Below, piece by piece: positions 36,865 through 45,986 of a stretch of 64,000 bases of DNA. Position 1 is the first letter of the stretch. Every line of letters starts with the position of its first letter. The DNA lies in assembly GCF_027625935.1 (NCBI RefSeq), contig NZ_CP115300.1, positions 3,100,001 through 3,164,000 of the forward strand. The letters run 5' to 3'. The position numbers and the translations under genes were made by a program. Under the pieces are notes generated by a model that did no database searches, was not told where the DNA came from, and saw only the letters and a list, made by a program, of their open reading frames with translations. The stretch is from Streptomyces camelliae (GTDB taxonomy: Bacteria > Actinomycetota > Actinomycetes > Streptomycetales > Streptomycetaceae).

Positions 36865-37180
36865 ACCCGTGAAGAGCCAGGAGACCCCCTTCGAGGGCGG
36901 CCCGATGGACGGTCGTGTGCTGTCCGTCATGGTCGGCCCGACCGGGCACCCCCCGAAGACGTACCGCATCCCCGTCCCGGACCCGGCCGGCGGCCCGCCG
37001 ACGGTGCTGGTCTACCACCGGGTGCCGAGGGGTCACAGCAAGCGGCTGGGGATCGTCCAGGGGTGGAAGTACGTCTACGACCCGGACGACATCTCCGGCG
37101 GCAAGCTCCGGTGGCCCTGGTCGAAGCCGGCCGGCCGGCCCGCCACGCCGCTGGGCGGGCGGGACGACGCGAACGAGTGA
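36851..37180 (+). CDS. Small conserved hypothetical protein
   Basis: 109 residues, soluble: GGPMDGRVLSVMVGPTGHPPKTYRIPVPDP and TVLVYHRVPRGHS, ending with KYVYDPDD. The pattern GGPMDGR...Y...P resembles small beta-rich proteins seen beside regulators in actinobacteria, but I cannot assign a function. ATG at 36851 overlaps the TetR gene. Confidence 0.75.
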   Translation: MAETEPVKSQETPFEGGPMDGRVLSVMVGPTGHPPKTYRIPVPDPAGGPPTVLVYHRVPRGHSKRLGIVQGWKYVYDPDDISGGKLRWPWSKPAGRPATPLGGRDDANE

Positions 37181-37301
37181 CAGACGTGGACCGAACCGCC
37201 CACACCCAGCGCGCGCCCCACACGGATGATCCGATTATCACGGTGCGATAGGAGGCGAACAGCCCGCCCGTCGGGCCCCCTCTCCGCACCGAGGTGATGA
37301 C

Positions 37302-38351
37302 GTGTCAGGAATGCTTCTGCGCCTGGCCTGTACGACGGCGGTGGCGGCCCAGGCCGTCCTCGTGCCCGCACCCGCCGCGGCCGTACCGGACCCACAGCGT
37401 TCCGTCGCCCAGCTGCTGACGGACCTTCAGCAGCTGTACCACCAGACCGAGCAGGCCACGGAGACCTACAACGCGACCGCGGAGAAGCTGACGCGGCAGC
37501 GCGCCGAGGTGTCCCGGCTCGACGGCGAACTGGCCCGCGCCCGGCTCGCCCTCCAGGACAGCCGGGCCGACGCCGGCCGGCTGGCCCGCCAGCAGTACCA
37601 GAGCAGCAGTGGCCTCGGGCCGTACGTCCGGCTGCTGCTCGCCCCCGATCCGGAGCACGCGCTGGACGAGGGTCATGTCATCGGCGAGCTGGCGCGCGAA
37701 CGGGCCCGGACGGTGACCCGGCTGACCGCCACGGAGAAGGGCAGGGACGCCCTGGCCCGGGCCGCCCGCCAGGCCCTGGACATCCAGCTCACGCTCACCG
37801 ACCAGCAGAAGAAACAGCACGACGACGTCCAGGGCAAGCTCGCCGGCGTGGAACACCTGCTGGCCGGCCTCAGCCCGGCCCAGCTGGCCGCGATCGCCAC
37901 GCTGGAGCGGCAGAGCGTCACCGCGGCCCAGCAGAAGCTCGCCACCGCGGGCGCCCTGCCCACGGCCCGCGCCGCCTCCCCGGCCGGGGAGCGCGCGGTC
38001 CGCTGGGCCATGGGCCAGATCGGCAAGCCCTACGCGTGGGGGGCGGCAGGCCCCGACTCCTACGACTGCTCGGGCCTCACCGCCCAGGCCTGGTCCCGGG
38101 CGGGCACGCCCATTCCGCGCACGAGTCAGGAGCAGTGGCAGCGGCTGAAGCGGATCCGGCTGAGCGAGCTGCGCCCGGGTGACCTGGTGGTGTACTTCCC
38201 CGACGCGACGCATGTGGCGATGTACGTCGGGGACGGCAAGGTCGTGCAGGCGCCGAGACCGGGCGCGGCCGTCCAGGTGTCACCCCTGGCGTCGTACCCG
38301 GTGCTCGGTGCCGTACGTCCGGATCAGGCTCCCGCCACCGAGGTCAGGTAG
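37302..38351 (+). CDS. NlpC/P60-family cell-wall endopeptidase, exported
   Basis: 349 residues. Signal peptide MLLRLACTTAVAAQAVLVPAPAAA with cleavage near AAA-VPD. A long coiled-coil region (about 35-215; repeated QLLTDLQQLYHQTEQATETY-like heptads) precedes the NlpC/P60 domain. Catalytic Cys in YDCSGLTAQAW, His in DATHVAMYVGDGKVVQAP, and a third polar residue after it. The architecture matches RipA/CwlO-like DL-endopeptidases. GTG at 37302 is assumed; an internal ATG at 37311 is possible. The 3' end overlaps the convergent monooxygenase gene by 28 bp. Confidence 0.92.
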   Translation: MSGMLLRLACTTAVAAQAVLVPAPAAAVPDPQRSVAQLLTDLQQLYHQTEQATETYNATAEKLTRQRAEVSRLDGELARARLALQDSRADAGRLARQQYQSSSGLGPYVRLLLAPDPEHALDEGHVIGELARERARTVTRLTATEKGRDALARAARQALDIQLTLTDQQKKQHDDVQGKLAGVEHLLAGLSPAQLAAIATLERQSVTAAQQKLATAGALPTARAASPAGERAVRWAMGQIGKPYAWGAAGPDSYDCSGLTAQAWSRAGTPIPRTSQEQWQRLKRIRLSELRPGDLVVYFPDATHVAMYVGDGKVVQAPRPGAAVQVSPLASYPVLGAVRPDQAPATEVR

Positions 38352-39577
38352 GCCTGCGTCTTCTCCGGCTCGTAGAAGAAGTTCTCGAAGTCCGCCGGGT
38401 CGTTGAAGGCGTTGGCGAAACGGTCCGCCACCGGCTGGAGCTTCCCGGCCGCGCCGATGAGGTTCAGGATGTGCTCCGGCGGGGGCGCCAGCATCGCGTT
38501 GGTCCACTTGGTGACGTGCTGGGCGGTGCTCCAGTAGCGGTCGAAGGCCGCCTGCATCCAGGCCTCGTCGAACTCCTTGTCCCCGTGTTCGAGGATGGCG
38601 GCGAGGTACGCGGCGGCGCACTTGGACGCCGAGTTGGAGCCCTGGCCGGTGATCGGGTCGTTGGCGACGACGACGTCGGCCACGCCCAGGACCAGGCCGC
38701 CGCCCGGCAGCCGGCCGATGGGGTTGCGGACCGTCGGGGCGTAGCGGCCCGCCAGCGTGCCGCCCGCGTCCGTCAGCTCGACCTTCGTCGCCCGCGCGTA
38801 CTCCCAGGGCGTGAACTTCTCCATGAGTTCCAGGGTCAGGGAGAGATGCTCGGCCGGGTCCTTGACGCCGTTGAAGACGTCGAGCGGGCCGCCGGGTATG
38901 CCCTCCCAGAACAGGATGTCCGCGCGGCCGGAGGTGGTGAGCGTTGGCATGACGAACAGCTCGCCCACGCCCGGCACCAGGTTGCAGCGGACCGCGTCGT
39001 ACTCCGGGTGCTCCGGGCGCGGGCCCAGCCCGTGGACGTACGCCACCGCCAGCGCGCGCTGCGGCTCGCTGTACGGGGAGCGGGAGGCGTCGCGGCCGAA
39101 CATCTGGACCAGCTCGCCCTTGCCGGCCGAGACCAGGACGAGGTCGTAGGCGCGGGAGAAGTAGTCGAGGTCGCCGACCGCCGCGCCGTGGATGACCAGC
39201 TGGCCGCCGCGCTGTGCGAAGGTCTCCATCCAGCCGGCCATCTTCACCCGCTGGTCGACGGACTGCGCGTACCCGTCGAGCCTGCCCACCCAGTCGATGG
39301 CCCGCTGGGTGGGGCCCGGGTCGTGCGAGCCGGGGGCGGCGACGGAGACGCCGAGTCCTTCGATCTTCGGGGCCTGGGACTCCCAGAAGTTCAGCTGGAG
39401 ATCGCGCTCGTGCTGCAGTGCCGTGTCGAACATGCACTGCGTCGACATGACCCGGCCGGTGCGGATCTCGTCCGCGGTCCGGTTCGACATCAGGGTGACC
39501 TCGTAGCCGTGCGACTGCAGGCCGAGGGCGAGCTGGAGACCGGACTGACCGGCTCCGACGACGAGTATCTTCCGCAT
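38324..39577 (-). CDS. Styrene/indole-monooxygenase-type FAD oxygenase
   Basis: 417 residues. N-terminal FAD-binding Rossmann motif ILVVGAGQSGLQLALGLQSH; VVANDPITGQGSNSASKCAA is the second flavin-contact motif near residue 310. The length and the DLQLNFWESQAPKIEGL region match the StyA oxygenase component, which needs reduced FAD from a separate reductase (none adjacent). It starts 35 bp after the conservon GTPase gene on the same strand, so it is probably the last gene of the conservon operon. Substrate unknown. Confidence 0.85.
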   Translation of the reverse strand: MRKILVVGAGQSGLQLALGLQSHGYEVTLMSNRTADEIRTGRVMSTQCMFDTALQHERDLQLNFWESQAPKIEGLGVSVAAPGSHDPGPTQRAIDWVGRLDGYAQSVDQRVKMAGWMETFAQRGGQLVIHGAAVGDLDYFSRAYDLVLVSAGKGELVQMFGRDASRSPYSEPQRALAVAYVHGLGPRPEHPEYDAVRCNLVPGVGELFVMPTLTTSGRADILFWEGIPGGPLDVFNGVKDPAEHLSLTLELMEKFTPWEYARATKVELTDAGGTLAGRYAPTVRNPIGRLPGGGLVLGVADVVVANDPITGQGSNSASKCAAAYLAAILEHGDKEFDEAWMQAAFDRYWSTAQHVTKWTNAMLAPPPEHILNLIGAAGKLQPVADRFANAFNDPADFENFFYEPEKTQAYLTSVAGA

Positions 39578-39612
39578 GCGGGTGGGGACTCCTAACGGGT
39601 ACTGCTCGGGGA

Positions 39613-40272
39613 CTACTCGGGGGTTTCGTCCAGCGCGTGGCCGACCAGGGCCAGCAGTGTCTCGATGGCCGAAATCCGCCGTCGCGCATCCATGATCATG
39701 ACAGGGATGTGCGCGGGTATGGTCAGCGCCTCCCGTACGTCCTCCGGCTCGAACAGCTCGCTGTCGTCGAAGTGGTTGACGGCGACGACGTACGGCAGTC
39801 CGCAGCTCTCGAAGTAGTCCAGCGCGGGGAAACAGTCCTTCAAGCGGCGGGTGTCGGCCATGACGACGGCGCCGATCGCGCCGCGCACCAGGTCGTCCCA
39901 CATGAACCAGAACCGCTGCTGGCCCGGCGTGCCGAACAGGTAGAGCACCAGGTCGTCGTCGAGCGTGATGCGGCCGAAGTCCATGGCCACGGTGGTGGTG
40001 AGCTTACCCGGCGTGGCGGAGAGGTCGTCGGTCTCCTCGCTCGCCTCGGTCATCAGTGCCTCGGTCTGCAGAGGCGTGATCTCCGAGACGGCGGTGACCA
40101 GGGTGGTCTTGCCGACGCCGAAGCCGCCCGCCACGACTATCTTCGTCGCGATGGGGGCCCTCGTACGGTCCGTCTGCCAGGACCTCAGGTCCTCGTCGGG
40201 CTCGGCGAAACCGGCGACGAGGGGGGTGCCTCCGAAGGCGGAGGCGGCGGCGTCAGAGACGACGGAGTCCAC
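39613..40272 (-). CDS. cvnD: Conservon small GTPase (CvnD type)
   Basis: 219 residues, Ras/MglA-like. P-loop GGFGVGKTTLV at about 49-59, switch region Thr in PGKLTTTVAMDFGRI, DxxG-equivalent FGTPGQQRF, and NKxD replaced by NHFDD, as is normal for this family. GTG start at 40272 overlaps the DUF742 gene by 20 bp. Conservon components are proposed to form a membrane-linked GTPase signalling complex. Confidence 0.93.
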   Translation of the reverse strand: MDSVVSDAAASAFGGTPLVAGFAEPDEDLRSWQTDRTRAPIATKIVVAGGFGVGKTTLVTAVSEITPLQTEALMTEASEETDDLSATPGKLTTTVAMDFGRITLDDDLVLYLFGTPGQQRFWFMWDDLVRGAIGAVVMADTRRLKDCFPALDYFESCGLPYVVAVNHFDDSELFEPEDVREALTIPAHIPVMIMDARRRISAIETLLALVGHALDETPE

Positions 40273-40672
40273 TCAGCACCCTTTCCAGCAGAGCGCGGTC
40301 CGGGCGGCCGGTGCCGTGACCCGTTCCGGTGCCGTACACACGGATCTTTCCCTGGTCAGCGAGGTCGCTCAGGAGCACGCGGACCACGCCGAGCGGCATC
40401 TTCAGCAGCGCGGCGATCTCGGCCACCGTGCGCATACGGCGGCACAGTTCGACGATGGCCCGCATCTCCGGCATGACCCGGGTGGTGAGGGAGCCGTTCG
40501 TCAGTTCCTTGCGCTCCTCGGGGGCTTCGAGAGCCGCTGTGCTGGCCACGAACGTCTCCACGAGGAGGACGTGGCCGAAACGGGTACGGCCGCCGGTGAG
40601 CGAATAGGGGCGGACACGGGCGGGTTTGCGATCGCCGCCGCGTATGGGGAGTTTCTTCTGCGTGCCGCTCAT
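40253..40672 (-). CDS. cvnC: Conservon DUF742 protein (CvnC type)
   Basis: 139 residues. ARVRPYSLTGGRTRFGHVLLVETFV then a winged-helix-like C-terminal half (VAEIAALLKMPLGVVRVLLSDLADQGKIRV). It overlaps CvnB by 4 bp and CvnD by 20 bp, giving a tightly coupled operon. Confidence 0.93.
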   Translation of the reverse strand: MSGTQKKLPIRGGDRKPARVRPYSLTGGRTRFGHVLLVETFVASTAALEAPEERKELTNGSLTTRVMPEMRAIVELCRRMRTVAEIAALLKMPLGVVRVLLSDLADQGKIRVYGTGTGHGTGRPDRALLERVLSGLRRL

Positions 40673-41166
40673 CGGGTGCTTCCCGTCGACTCGGCTTCCA
40701 GGGATTTCCGCAGCTCGCTGCGGAGTTCGGGGGTCAGGACGTGGCCGGCGCGGCCGACGAACAGGGCCATGTGGTACGCCACCACGCTCATGTCGCACTC
40801 GGCGGAGCCGTGCACGCCGAGCAGGGAGCCGTCGCTGATGGACATCACGAACAGGCTGCCCTCCTCCATGGCGACCATCGTGTGCCTGACCCCGCCGAAC
40901 TCCATCAGCTTGGCCGCGCCGACGGTCAGACTGCCGATGCCGGAGACGATGGTGGCGAGGTCGGCGGCGGAGCCCTTCGGGCCCTTCACCGGGCGCTTCT
41001 CCCGGGATGCGGCAGTGCGGGCGGGGTCGGACGAGAGCAGCAGCAGGCCGTCCGAGGACACTACGGCGACGGACTGGATGCCGGGTACTTCCTCCACCAG
41101 GTTGGTCAACAGCCAGTGCAGGTTGCGGGCCTCACTGCTCAGTCCGAAGGTGCTGGGCGCGGTCAA
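40669..41166 (-). CDS. cvnB: Conservon roadblock/LC7 protein (CvnB type)
   Basis: 165 residues, roadblock/LC7 fold: LHWLLTNLVEEVPGIQSVAVV, SSDGLLLLSS, LVSG-like TIVSGIGSLTVGAAKL and FVMSISDGSLLGV. These proteins act as GTPase partners. The start is TTG at 41166, whose TTGA overlaps the CvnA stop, with GGAGG upstream. Confidence 0.93.
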   Translation of the reverse strand: MTAPSTFGLSSEARNLHWLLTNLVEEVPGIQSVAVVSSDGLLLLSSDPARTAASREKRPVKGPKGSAADLATIVSGIGSLTVGAAKLMEFGGVRHTMVAMEEGSLFVMSISDGSLLGVHGSAECDMSVVAYHMALFVGRAGHVLTPELRSELRKSLEAESTGSTR

Positions 41167-44006
41167 CTGCTTGCCTCCTCGACAGTGCCCCCCGTGGTGT
41201 CTTCCGTACGTTCTGTGATCTCCTCCGCTACGGCGCGGTAGCCGGCCTGGGCGCCGCTGCGGAAGCCGCCCAGCCTGCGGCGGAGCGCTTCCGCGTCGAC
41301 AGAGCCGGTCCGCTGGCGCGGGGCCTGGGCCGGTGCGGTGATCCTGGGTGTGCGCTTGGGGAGGCCCTTGGCCGTGAGCCGCTCCGCCTCGGCGGGTTCC
41401 TGCGGAGCCTCAGCCCGTGCGGCGTCCCCTCCGTCGCTGGCCGCCGGGTCCGTGGGCGACGGCGGAAGCGCTGTCGTCGCCATTGCCGTTGCCGTGGGCG
41501 CTGTGTGCGTTTCGGCGGGCGGAGGGTCCTGTGTCAGGTCCGGGAGCAGGAGCTCCATGGTCGTCTCGGCGTAGGTCTCCGCCGGGGCCTTCGGGCGGGT
41601 CTCCGTGTGCTCGGCGACGGCCGGGGCGGCCTGCTCGTGCACGGCGGCGGGATCGCTTACGGCGGCGGGCTCCTCGGCCGGGGTGCCGGTGGCGGACCGG
41701 GCTGCCTCCGGGTCGGTGCCGGTGGCCGCCGCTTCCGCCCGTACCGCCTCTTCCGCCAGGGCCACCAGTGGGTCGGTGCCCTTCGTGCGGCCGTGGAGGA
41801 TGTTGGAGTTGACCTCGGCGTCGGCGCCCGGGAGGGAGAACGTGCCGGTGCTGCTCATGGACGTGGTCTGCGGGGGCAGCGCGATCGGCGGGGCCTCGGT
41901 GAGGAGGGTGGCGGGGAGGACCACCACCGCCGCGATGCCGCCCTGCTTCTGCTCGCGCAGCTGCACGCGCACGCCGTGGCGGTGGGCGAGGCGGGCGACG
42001 ACGTAGAGGCCGAGGCCGAGACCGGTCTCGCCCTCGTTGTCGTAGTGGGACTCGGGGTCGAAGTCGGCCAGGCGGCCGTTGAGGACGCCGAGGCGGTCCG
42101 TCGCCATGCCGATGCCCTCGTCCTGGACCGAGAGCATCACTTCGCCGCTCTCCAGGAGCCAGCCGGAGACCTCCACCGGGACGTCCGGCGGGGAGAACGA
42201 GGTGGCGTTCTCCATCAGCTCGGCCAGGAGGTGGGAGAGGTCGTCGGCCGCGAAGCCGGCCACGTGGGCGTGCGGCGGGAGGGAGGCGATGCGCACGCGT
42301 TCGTAGCGCTCGATCTCGCTGACCGCCGCGCGGACGACGTCGACCAGCGGGACCGGGCCGTGGTGCTGCTGCACATGCTCGGTGCCGGCGAGGACCAGGA
42401 GGTTCTCGCTGTGCCGGCGCATGACCGTGGCGAAGTGGTCGAGCTTGAAGAGGGTGGCCAGCCGGTCGGGGTCCTGCTCGCGCTCCTCCAGGCCCTCGAT
42501 GACGGCCAGTTGCCGCTCGACCAGGCCCAGCGTGCGCAGCGCCAGGTTGACGAACGTGCCGCTGATGCTGGTGCGCAGGCGCTCCAACTGGGCTGCGGAA
42601 TCGGCCAGTTCGGCGCGGAGCGCCTCGCGGGCGTCAGCCATCTTCTGGCGCTGGCCGACCAGGTGCTTGCGGTCGGTCTCCAGGGTGGCGACCCGCTCAT
42701 GGGCGGCGACGGTCTGCTCGCGCAGGGCCGCCGCGTGCGCGTGCAGGGCGTTGACCGAGCGGACCACCTGGGCGAACTCGTCGTTGCGGCCGGTGAAGGC
42801 GATCGGCTCCCGGGCCGCCGGGTCCCCGGGCTCCGCAAGGCGGGCCGAGCCGCGGCGCAGGACGGACAGCGGGCGGGTCAGCGTACGGGCCATGGCCGTC
42901 GCGATGCCGACCGCCACCAGCATCAGCGCGCCGAGGACGGCGATGCGGATCTCCAGCGCCGTGACGTCGTCGTCCCGGAGCTTCGCCAGGTCCTTGGTGC
43001 GGTGGTCGTAGAGGGCCGATTCCGCGCCGGTCATCAGGTCGACTCTGGCGGACAGGGCCGCGTCCAGCTTCTTGATGCTGGTGGTCAGCTGGCTGTCGGT
43101 GAGGGTGGGCTGGGCGGTGAGGGCGGCCAGGTACTTCTCGGCCGAGTTGACGTCGGAGCCGGTGACCGTGGAGTCGTAGGAGTCGACGGCGGACTGCGGG
43201 GCGGTCTCGCGGAAGCCGGCGAGAGCCGCGTCGGAGCGCAGCCGGGCCTGCTGGGCGGCGGCGCTGAGCGCGTCGCGCTGCTTGCGGTCGGCCTCGGTCG
43301 CGGTGGAGATGGTGGTCGGCAGGCCGGTGACCGGGTTGATGACGGTCCGGGTGGTGGCCGGCACGTTCAGCGCGGCCAGCAGCAGGCCGCGGGCGGCGGC
43401 GGACTGCTGGACGGCGGTGTCCAGTTCGGCGAGCGCATGGGCGCCGGAGCCGGCCCGCGGGGGCGACTGCTCGGCCAGCTGCTCGGCGAGCCGGTGCAGG
43501 GCGGCGATCGTCGCCGAGTACGCCTGGTGGGTCTGGAGGGCCGTGCTCCGTCCGGTGAGCGCGGCCTGGCGGACGGCGTCGATGCCGTCGAGTGCGCTGC
43601 GCAGGCTCGCCGGGGTGTCGGCGTCGGCGCGCAGGTCGTCCACCTGGTGGTCGACGCGGGCGCTGCGGTCCTCGGAGGGGGCCTTCGCCTTGGGGCGTCC
43701 GGCCGCGATGTAGGAGGTGACCTCGTCGCGCTCGTCGGCCAGCGAGTGGGCGAGGGCGAGCGCGTCCTGGGTGCGGCCGGCCAGCGTCACCAGGTCCTGG
43801 GAGTCGCTGACGTTTCCGGAGGCGGTGAGCAGGGAAGGCGCCCCGGCACCGGCGATGGCGGCGGCCACCACGGCGACGGCGACGATCAACCGGGTGCGCA
43901 CATGGGTGGGACGGCCGGTGCCCACGGGGGTCTGCTGGGCGGTCCCCACGGGGTCCGTCTGCCTGCCTGTGCGCCGAGGCCGCTTTTTCTGCACCGGTGC
44001 TCGCAT
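41163..44006 (-). CDS. cvnA: Conservon sensor histidine-kinase-like protein (CvnA type)
   Basis: 947 residues. TM1 at about 40-62 (LIVAVAVVAAAIAGAGAP), a long extracytoplasmic NIT-type helical sensor region (about 65-345), TM2 (IRIAVLGALMLVAVGIATAM), HAMP, a coiled coil and a HATPase domain with LLAELMENATSFSPPD (N box), VQDEGIGM (G1) and GLGLGLYVVARLA (G2). No canonical H-box Glu/Pro signature is obvious, as in other CvnA proteins. The last 250 residues are an Ala/Pro/Glu/Thr-rich disordered tail. First gene of cvnABCD plus the monooxygenase. Confidence 0.93.
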   Translation of the reverse strand: MRAPVQKKRPRRTGRQTDPVGTAQQTPVGTGRPTHVRTRLIVAVAVVAAAIAGAGAPSLLTASGNVSDSQDLVTLAGRTQDALALAHSLADERDEVTSYIAAGRPKAKAPSEDRSARVDHQVDDLRADADTPASLRSALDGIDAVRQAALTGRSTALQTHQAYSATIAALHRLAEQLAEQSPPRAGSGAHALAELDTAVQQSAAARGLLLAALNVPATTRTVINPVTGLPTTISTATEADRKQRDALSAAAQQARLRSDAALAGFRETAPQSAVDSYDSTVTGSDVNSAEKYLAALTAQPTLTDSQLTTSIKKLDAALSARVDLMTGAESALYDHRTKDLAKLRDDDVTALEIRIAVLGALMLVAVGIATAMARTLTRPLSVLRRGSARLAEPGDPAAREPIAFTGRNDEFAQVVRSVNALHAHAAALREQTVAAHERVATLETDRKHLVGQRQKMADAREALRAELADSAAQLERLRTSISGTFVNLALRTLGLVERQLAVIEGLEEREQDPDRLATLFKLDHFATVMRRHSENLLVLAGTEHVQQHHGPVPLVDVVRAAVSEIERYERVRIASLPPHAHVAGFAADDLSHLLAELMENATSFSPPDVPVEVSGWLLESGEVMLSVQDEGIGMATDRLGVLNGRLADFDPESHYDNEGETGLGLGLYVVARLAHRHGVRVQLREQKQGGIAAVVVLPATLLTEAPPIALPPQTTSMSSTGTFSLPGADAEVNSNILHGRTKGTDPLVALAEEAVRAEAAATGTDPEAARSATGTPAEEPAAVSDPAAVHEQAAPAVAEHTETRPKAPAETYAETTMELLLPDLTQDPPPAETHTAPTATAMATTALPPSPTDPAASDGGDAARAEAPQEPAEAERLTAKGLPKRTPRITAPAQAPRQRTGSVDAEALRRRLGGFRSGAQAGYRAVAEEITERTEDTTGGTVEEASS

Positions 44007-44380
44007 TCCTGAACTCGTCTACCCAGGGGCCCGGGTGGCACCCCGTCATCTCGGTGCCAAGTGGTGCGTACACCCGGTTCGTACGGTTCCCGACCCTCCC
44101 AGCGCCGGTGGGCGGTGGTCGTGCATCACCTGACCCCGCCACCCGAAGGAGTGAACATCGGAGGGGAGTTGGCGGGCAAGTTCCAGTGGCGTGTGCACGC
44201 CTGTTGTGCGGCACGCCGGTTGGACGCACGCGGCATGCTTTGACAGTATTCGCCACCGCCGCCTGCCCGGAATGGTGGATTCTCCCCCAAAACAGGCGCC
44301 TGACCTGCGAGGTCGTATCAATTCGAGGGCGCTTGCCAGCCTTTGGCGAAAGCTGTGAAGGCCTCGTGCAGACTGGCTGG
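44007..44380. other. Divergent intergenic region between cvnA and a PP2C-like gene (374 bp)
   Basis: No coding frame is supported. It must hold promoters in both directions. A TTGACA hexamer lies at 44241-44246 on the plus strand, but a matching -10 is not obvious. Short dyads such as gacctgcgaggtc (44311-44323) are present. No known regulator box is recognised. Confidence 0.5.
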
Positions 44381-45169
44381 ATGCGATCTGATCTCGTTTC
44401 GGAGCCCGGCGACACGAACCGCCCCAACGAGGACTTCGCCGGTGTCGGACTACCCGCTTCCGGACAGGGCGGTTGCGTGATCGTCCTGGACGGGGTGACT
44501 CCGCCGCGGGGTGAGACGGGGTGTCTGCATTCCGTCCCCTGGTTCACCGCGCGGCTCGGCGGCGCACTGACCGAACTGACCGTTTCGGGGCGAGATCTGA
44601 CGCTCCCGGAGGTACTTTCACGGGCCATCGCCCGGACCGCCGAGGCCCACGCGGGCACCTGTGACCTTTCTCACCCGCGCACCCCGCAGGCAACCGTGAC
44701 CCTGGCCCGCTGGGCCGCCGACGCGGTCGAGTACCTGGTGCTGTCCGACTCCGCGCTGCTCCTGAAGGCCCCCGACGGCACGGTCACCCCGGTCCTGGAC
44801 GACCGTCTGGCCCGGCTCCCGCGCTCCGCGCTCGCCACCGACGCCCTGGTGGACGCGAACCTGCGCAACAAGGAGGGCGGCTTCTTCACGGCGGCCGCCG
44901 AGCCCGCGGTGGCCGCCCGCGCGGTCACCGGCACCGTGCCGCGGGGCGAGGTCCGCGCCCTGGCCGCCCTGACGGACGGAGCGACCCGCTGGACGGAGAA
45001 GTTCCGTGAGGGCGACTGGACGGCCCTGTTCGACATCGTCGAGAAGGAGGGCGCCCGCTCACTGCTGGACCGGGTGCGGGAGCTGGAGACGGCGGACAGC
45101 GAGCAGCGGGCGTTCCTGCGGCGCAGCAAGACGCACGACGACGCGACGGTGGTGTACGTGGAGCTGTAG
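44381..45169 (+). CDS. PP2C-like protein
   Basis: 262 residues resembling a minimal PP2C fold: GDTNRPNEDFAGVG at the N-terminus, VIVLDGVTPP (metal-binding Asp), a central YLVLSDSALLL, ALTDGATRW (second metal motif) and KTHDDATVVYVEL at the end. Spacing matches PP2C-type proteins annotated as integrity or phosphatase-like in actinobacteria. ATG at 44381 has no clear ribosome site, so the transcript may be leaderless. Substrate unknown. Confidence 0.8.
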   Translation: MRSDLVSEPGDTNRPNEDFAGVGLPASGQGGCVIVLDGVTPPRGETGCLHSVPWFTARLGGALTELTVSGRDLTLPEVLSRAIARTAEAHAGTCDLSHPRTPQATVTLARWAADAVEYLVLSDSALLLKAPDGTVTPVLDDRLARLPRSALATDALVDANLRNKEGGFFTAAAEPAVAARAVTGTVPRGEVRALAALTDGATRWTEKFREGDWTALFDIVEKEGARSLLDRVRELETADSEQRAFLRRSKTHDDATVVYVEL

Positions 45170-45179
45170 CCGCCCGCCG

Positions 45180-45245
45180 CTCGGGGGCGCCTCGGGGGTG
45201 CCTCGGGGGTGCCTTGGGGACGCCTCGGGGGCGCCTCGGGGGCGC
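45180..45245. repeat. 11-bp tandem repeat, six copies, between two convergent genes
   Basis: Six units of consensus ctcgggggcgc (starts 45180, 45191, 45202, 45213, 45224, 45235), ending exactly at the MarR stop codon. It separates the PP2C-like and MarR genes, which converge here. Confidence 0.88.
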
Positions 45246-45737
45246 CTACTTCTCCATGACGCCGTTCAACTGATGCAGTAGCCGGGCCAGTTCCGCGACC
45301 TCGCGGCGGTCCCAGTGGGCGAGCTGGCTGACGTAGCGGCCACGGCGGGCCTCGCGGACCTTGCCGACCCGGCCGCGGCCCTCGTCGGTGAGGGTGACCA
45401 GCCAGGCACGGCCGTCGGCGGGGTCGGGTTCGCGGGCGATCAGGCCCAGCTCCTCCAGGGCACGCAGCTGGCGGGACATGGTGGCCTTGCCGACGCCGAT
45501 GTAGGCGGCGAGCTCCGTGGCCCGCTGGCCGCCCAGCTCGTCCAGCCGGATGAGCAGGCCGTACGCGGAGGACTCCAGGTCGGGATGGACCTCGCGGGCC
45601 ATCTCGCCCTGGTTGGCCCGGGCGCGCCGCAGGAGCACGGTCAACTCCCGCTCCAGCGCCAGGAATTCCTGGTCTGCACCACTGGGCGTCATCTTCCCGG
45701 CGGCGCGGTGTGCGCCGTCGTTTCCGTGCTCGTGCAC
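45246..45737 (-). CDS. MarR-family transcriptional regulator
   Basis: 163 residues. Winged helix-turn-helix: RATELAAYIGVGKATMSRQL then LEELGLIAREPDPADGRAWLV (wing). GTG at 45737 is preferred; an ATG at 45692 is an alternative, and a longer in-frame start at 45782 is less likely. It is divergent from the muramidase gene, with a small palindrome (45865-45876) in the shared region. Confidence 0.9.
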   Translation of the reverse strand: MHEHGNDGAHRAAGKMTPSGADQEFLALERELTVLLRRARANQGEMAREVHPDLESSAYGLLIRLDELGGQRATELAAYIGVGKATMSRQLRALEELGLIAREPDPADGRAWLVTLTDEGRGRVGKVREARRGRYVSQLAHWDRREVAELARLLHQLNGVMEK

Positions 45738-45864
45738 GTCAGCACCCCTGCTCGGTTTCGCGAATCTGAAAGTTTCTGCCAAAGGCCGTCATTGCCGCAG
45801 CTCCGTAAGTATTTCGCAGGCGTAGACCAACGGCGGCGCCCGGACCCCCTTCCCACGCCGTCAT

Positions 45865-45876
45865 CTACGTGCGTAG
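45865..45876. promoter_or_regulatory. Candidate operator between MarR and the muramidase
   Basis: ctacg-tg-cgtag palindrome in the 249-bp divergent region. MarR proteins commonly bind such dyads next to their own gene. Short, so it could be chance. Confidence 0.35.
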
Positions 45877-45986
45877 CTTCTTTATCAGGCAATGAATGGC
45901 ATGCCCACATCAGTGGACGCGACCCCCCACAGGTTCTGGCCCACAGGTTTGTTGCTCCCCCACCTCACTCTCCCCGGAGGCACGTC

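Noticed and set aside
37181..37301. c-di-AMP (ydaO) riboswitch before the NlpC/P60 gene
   Set aside because: These switches precede several Streptomyces wall hydrolases, but the leader is only about 120 nt and I could not find the conserved ydaO core.
41007..44012. 1,001-residue open frame opposite cvnA
   Set aside because: Shadow of cvnA; no motif, low-complexity Gly/Arg/Val composition.
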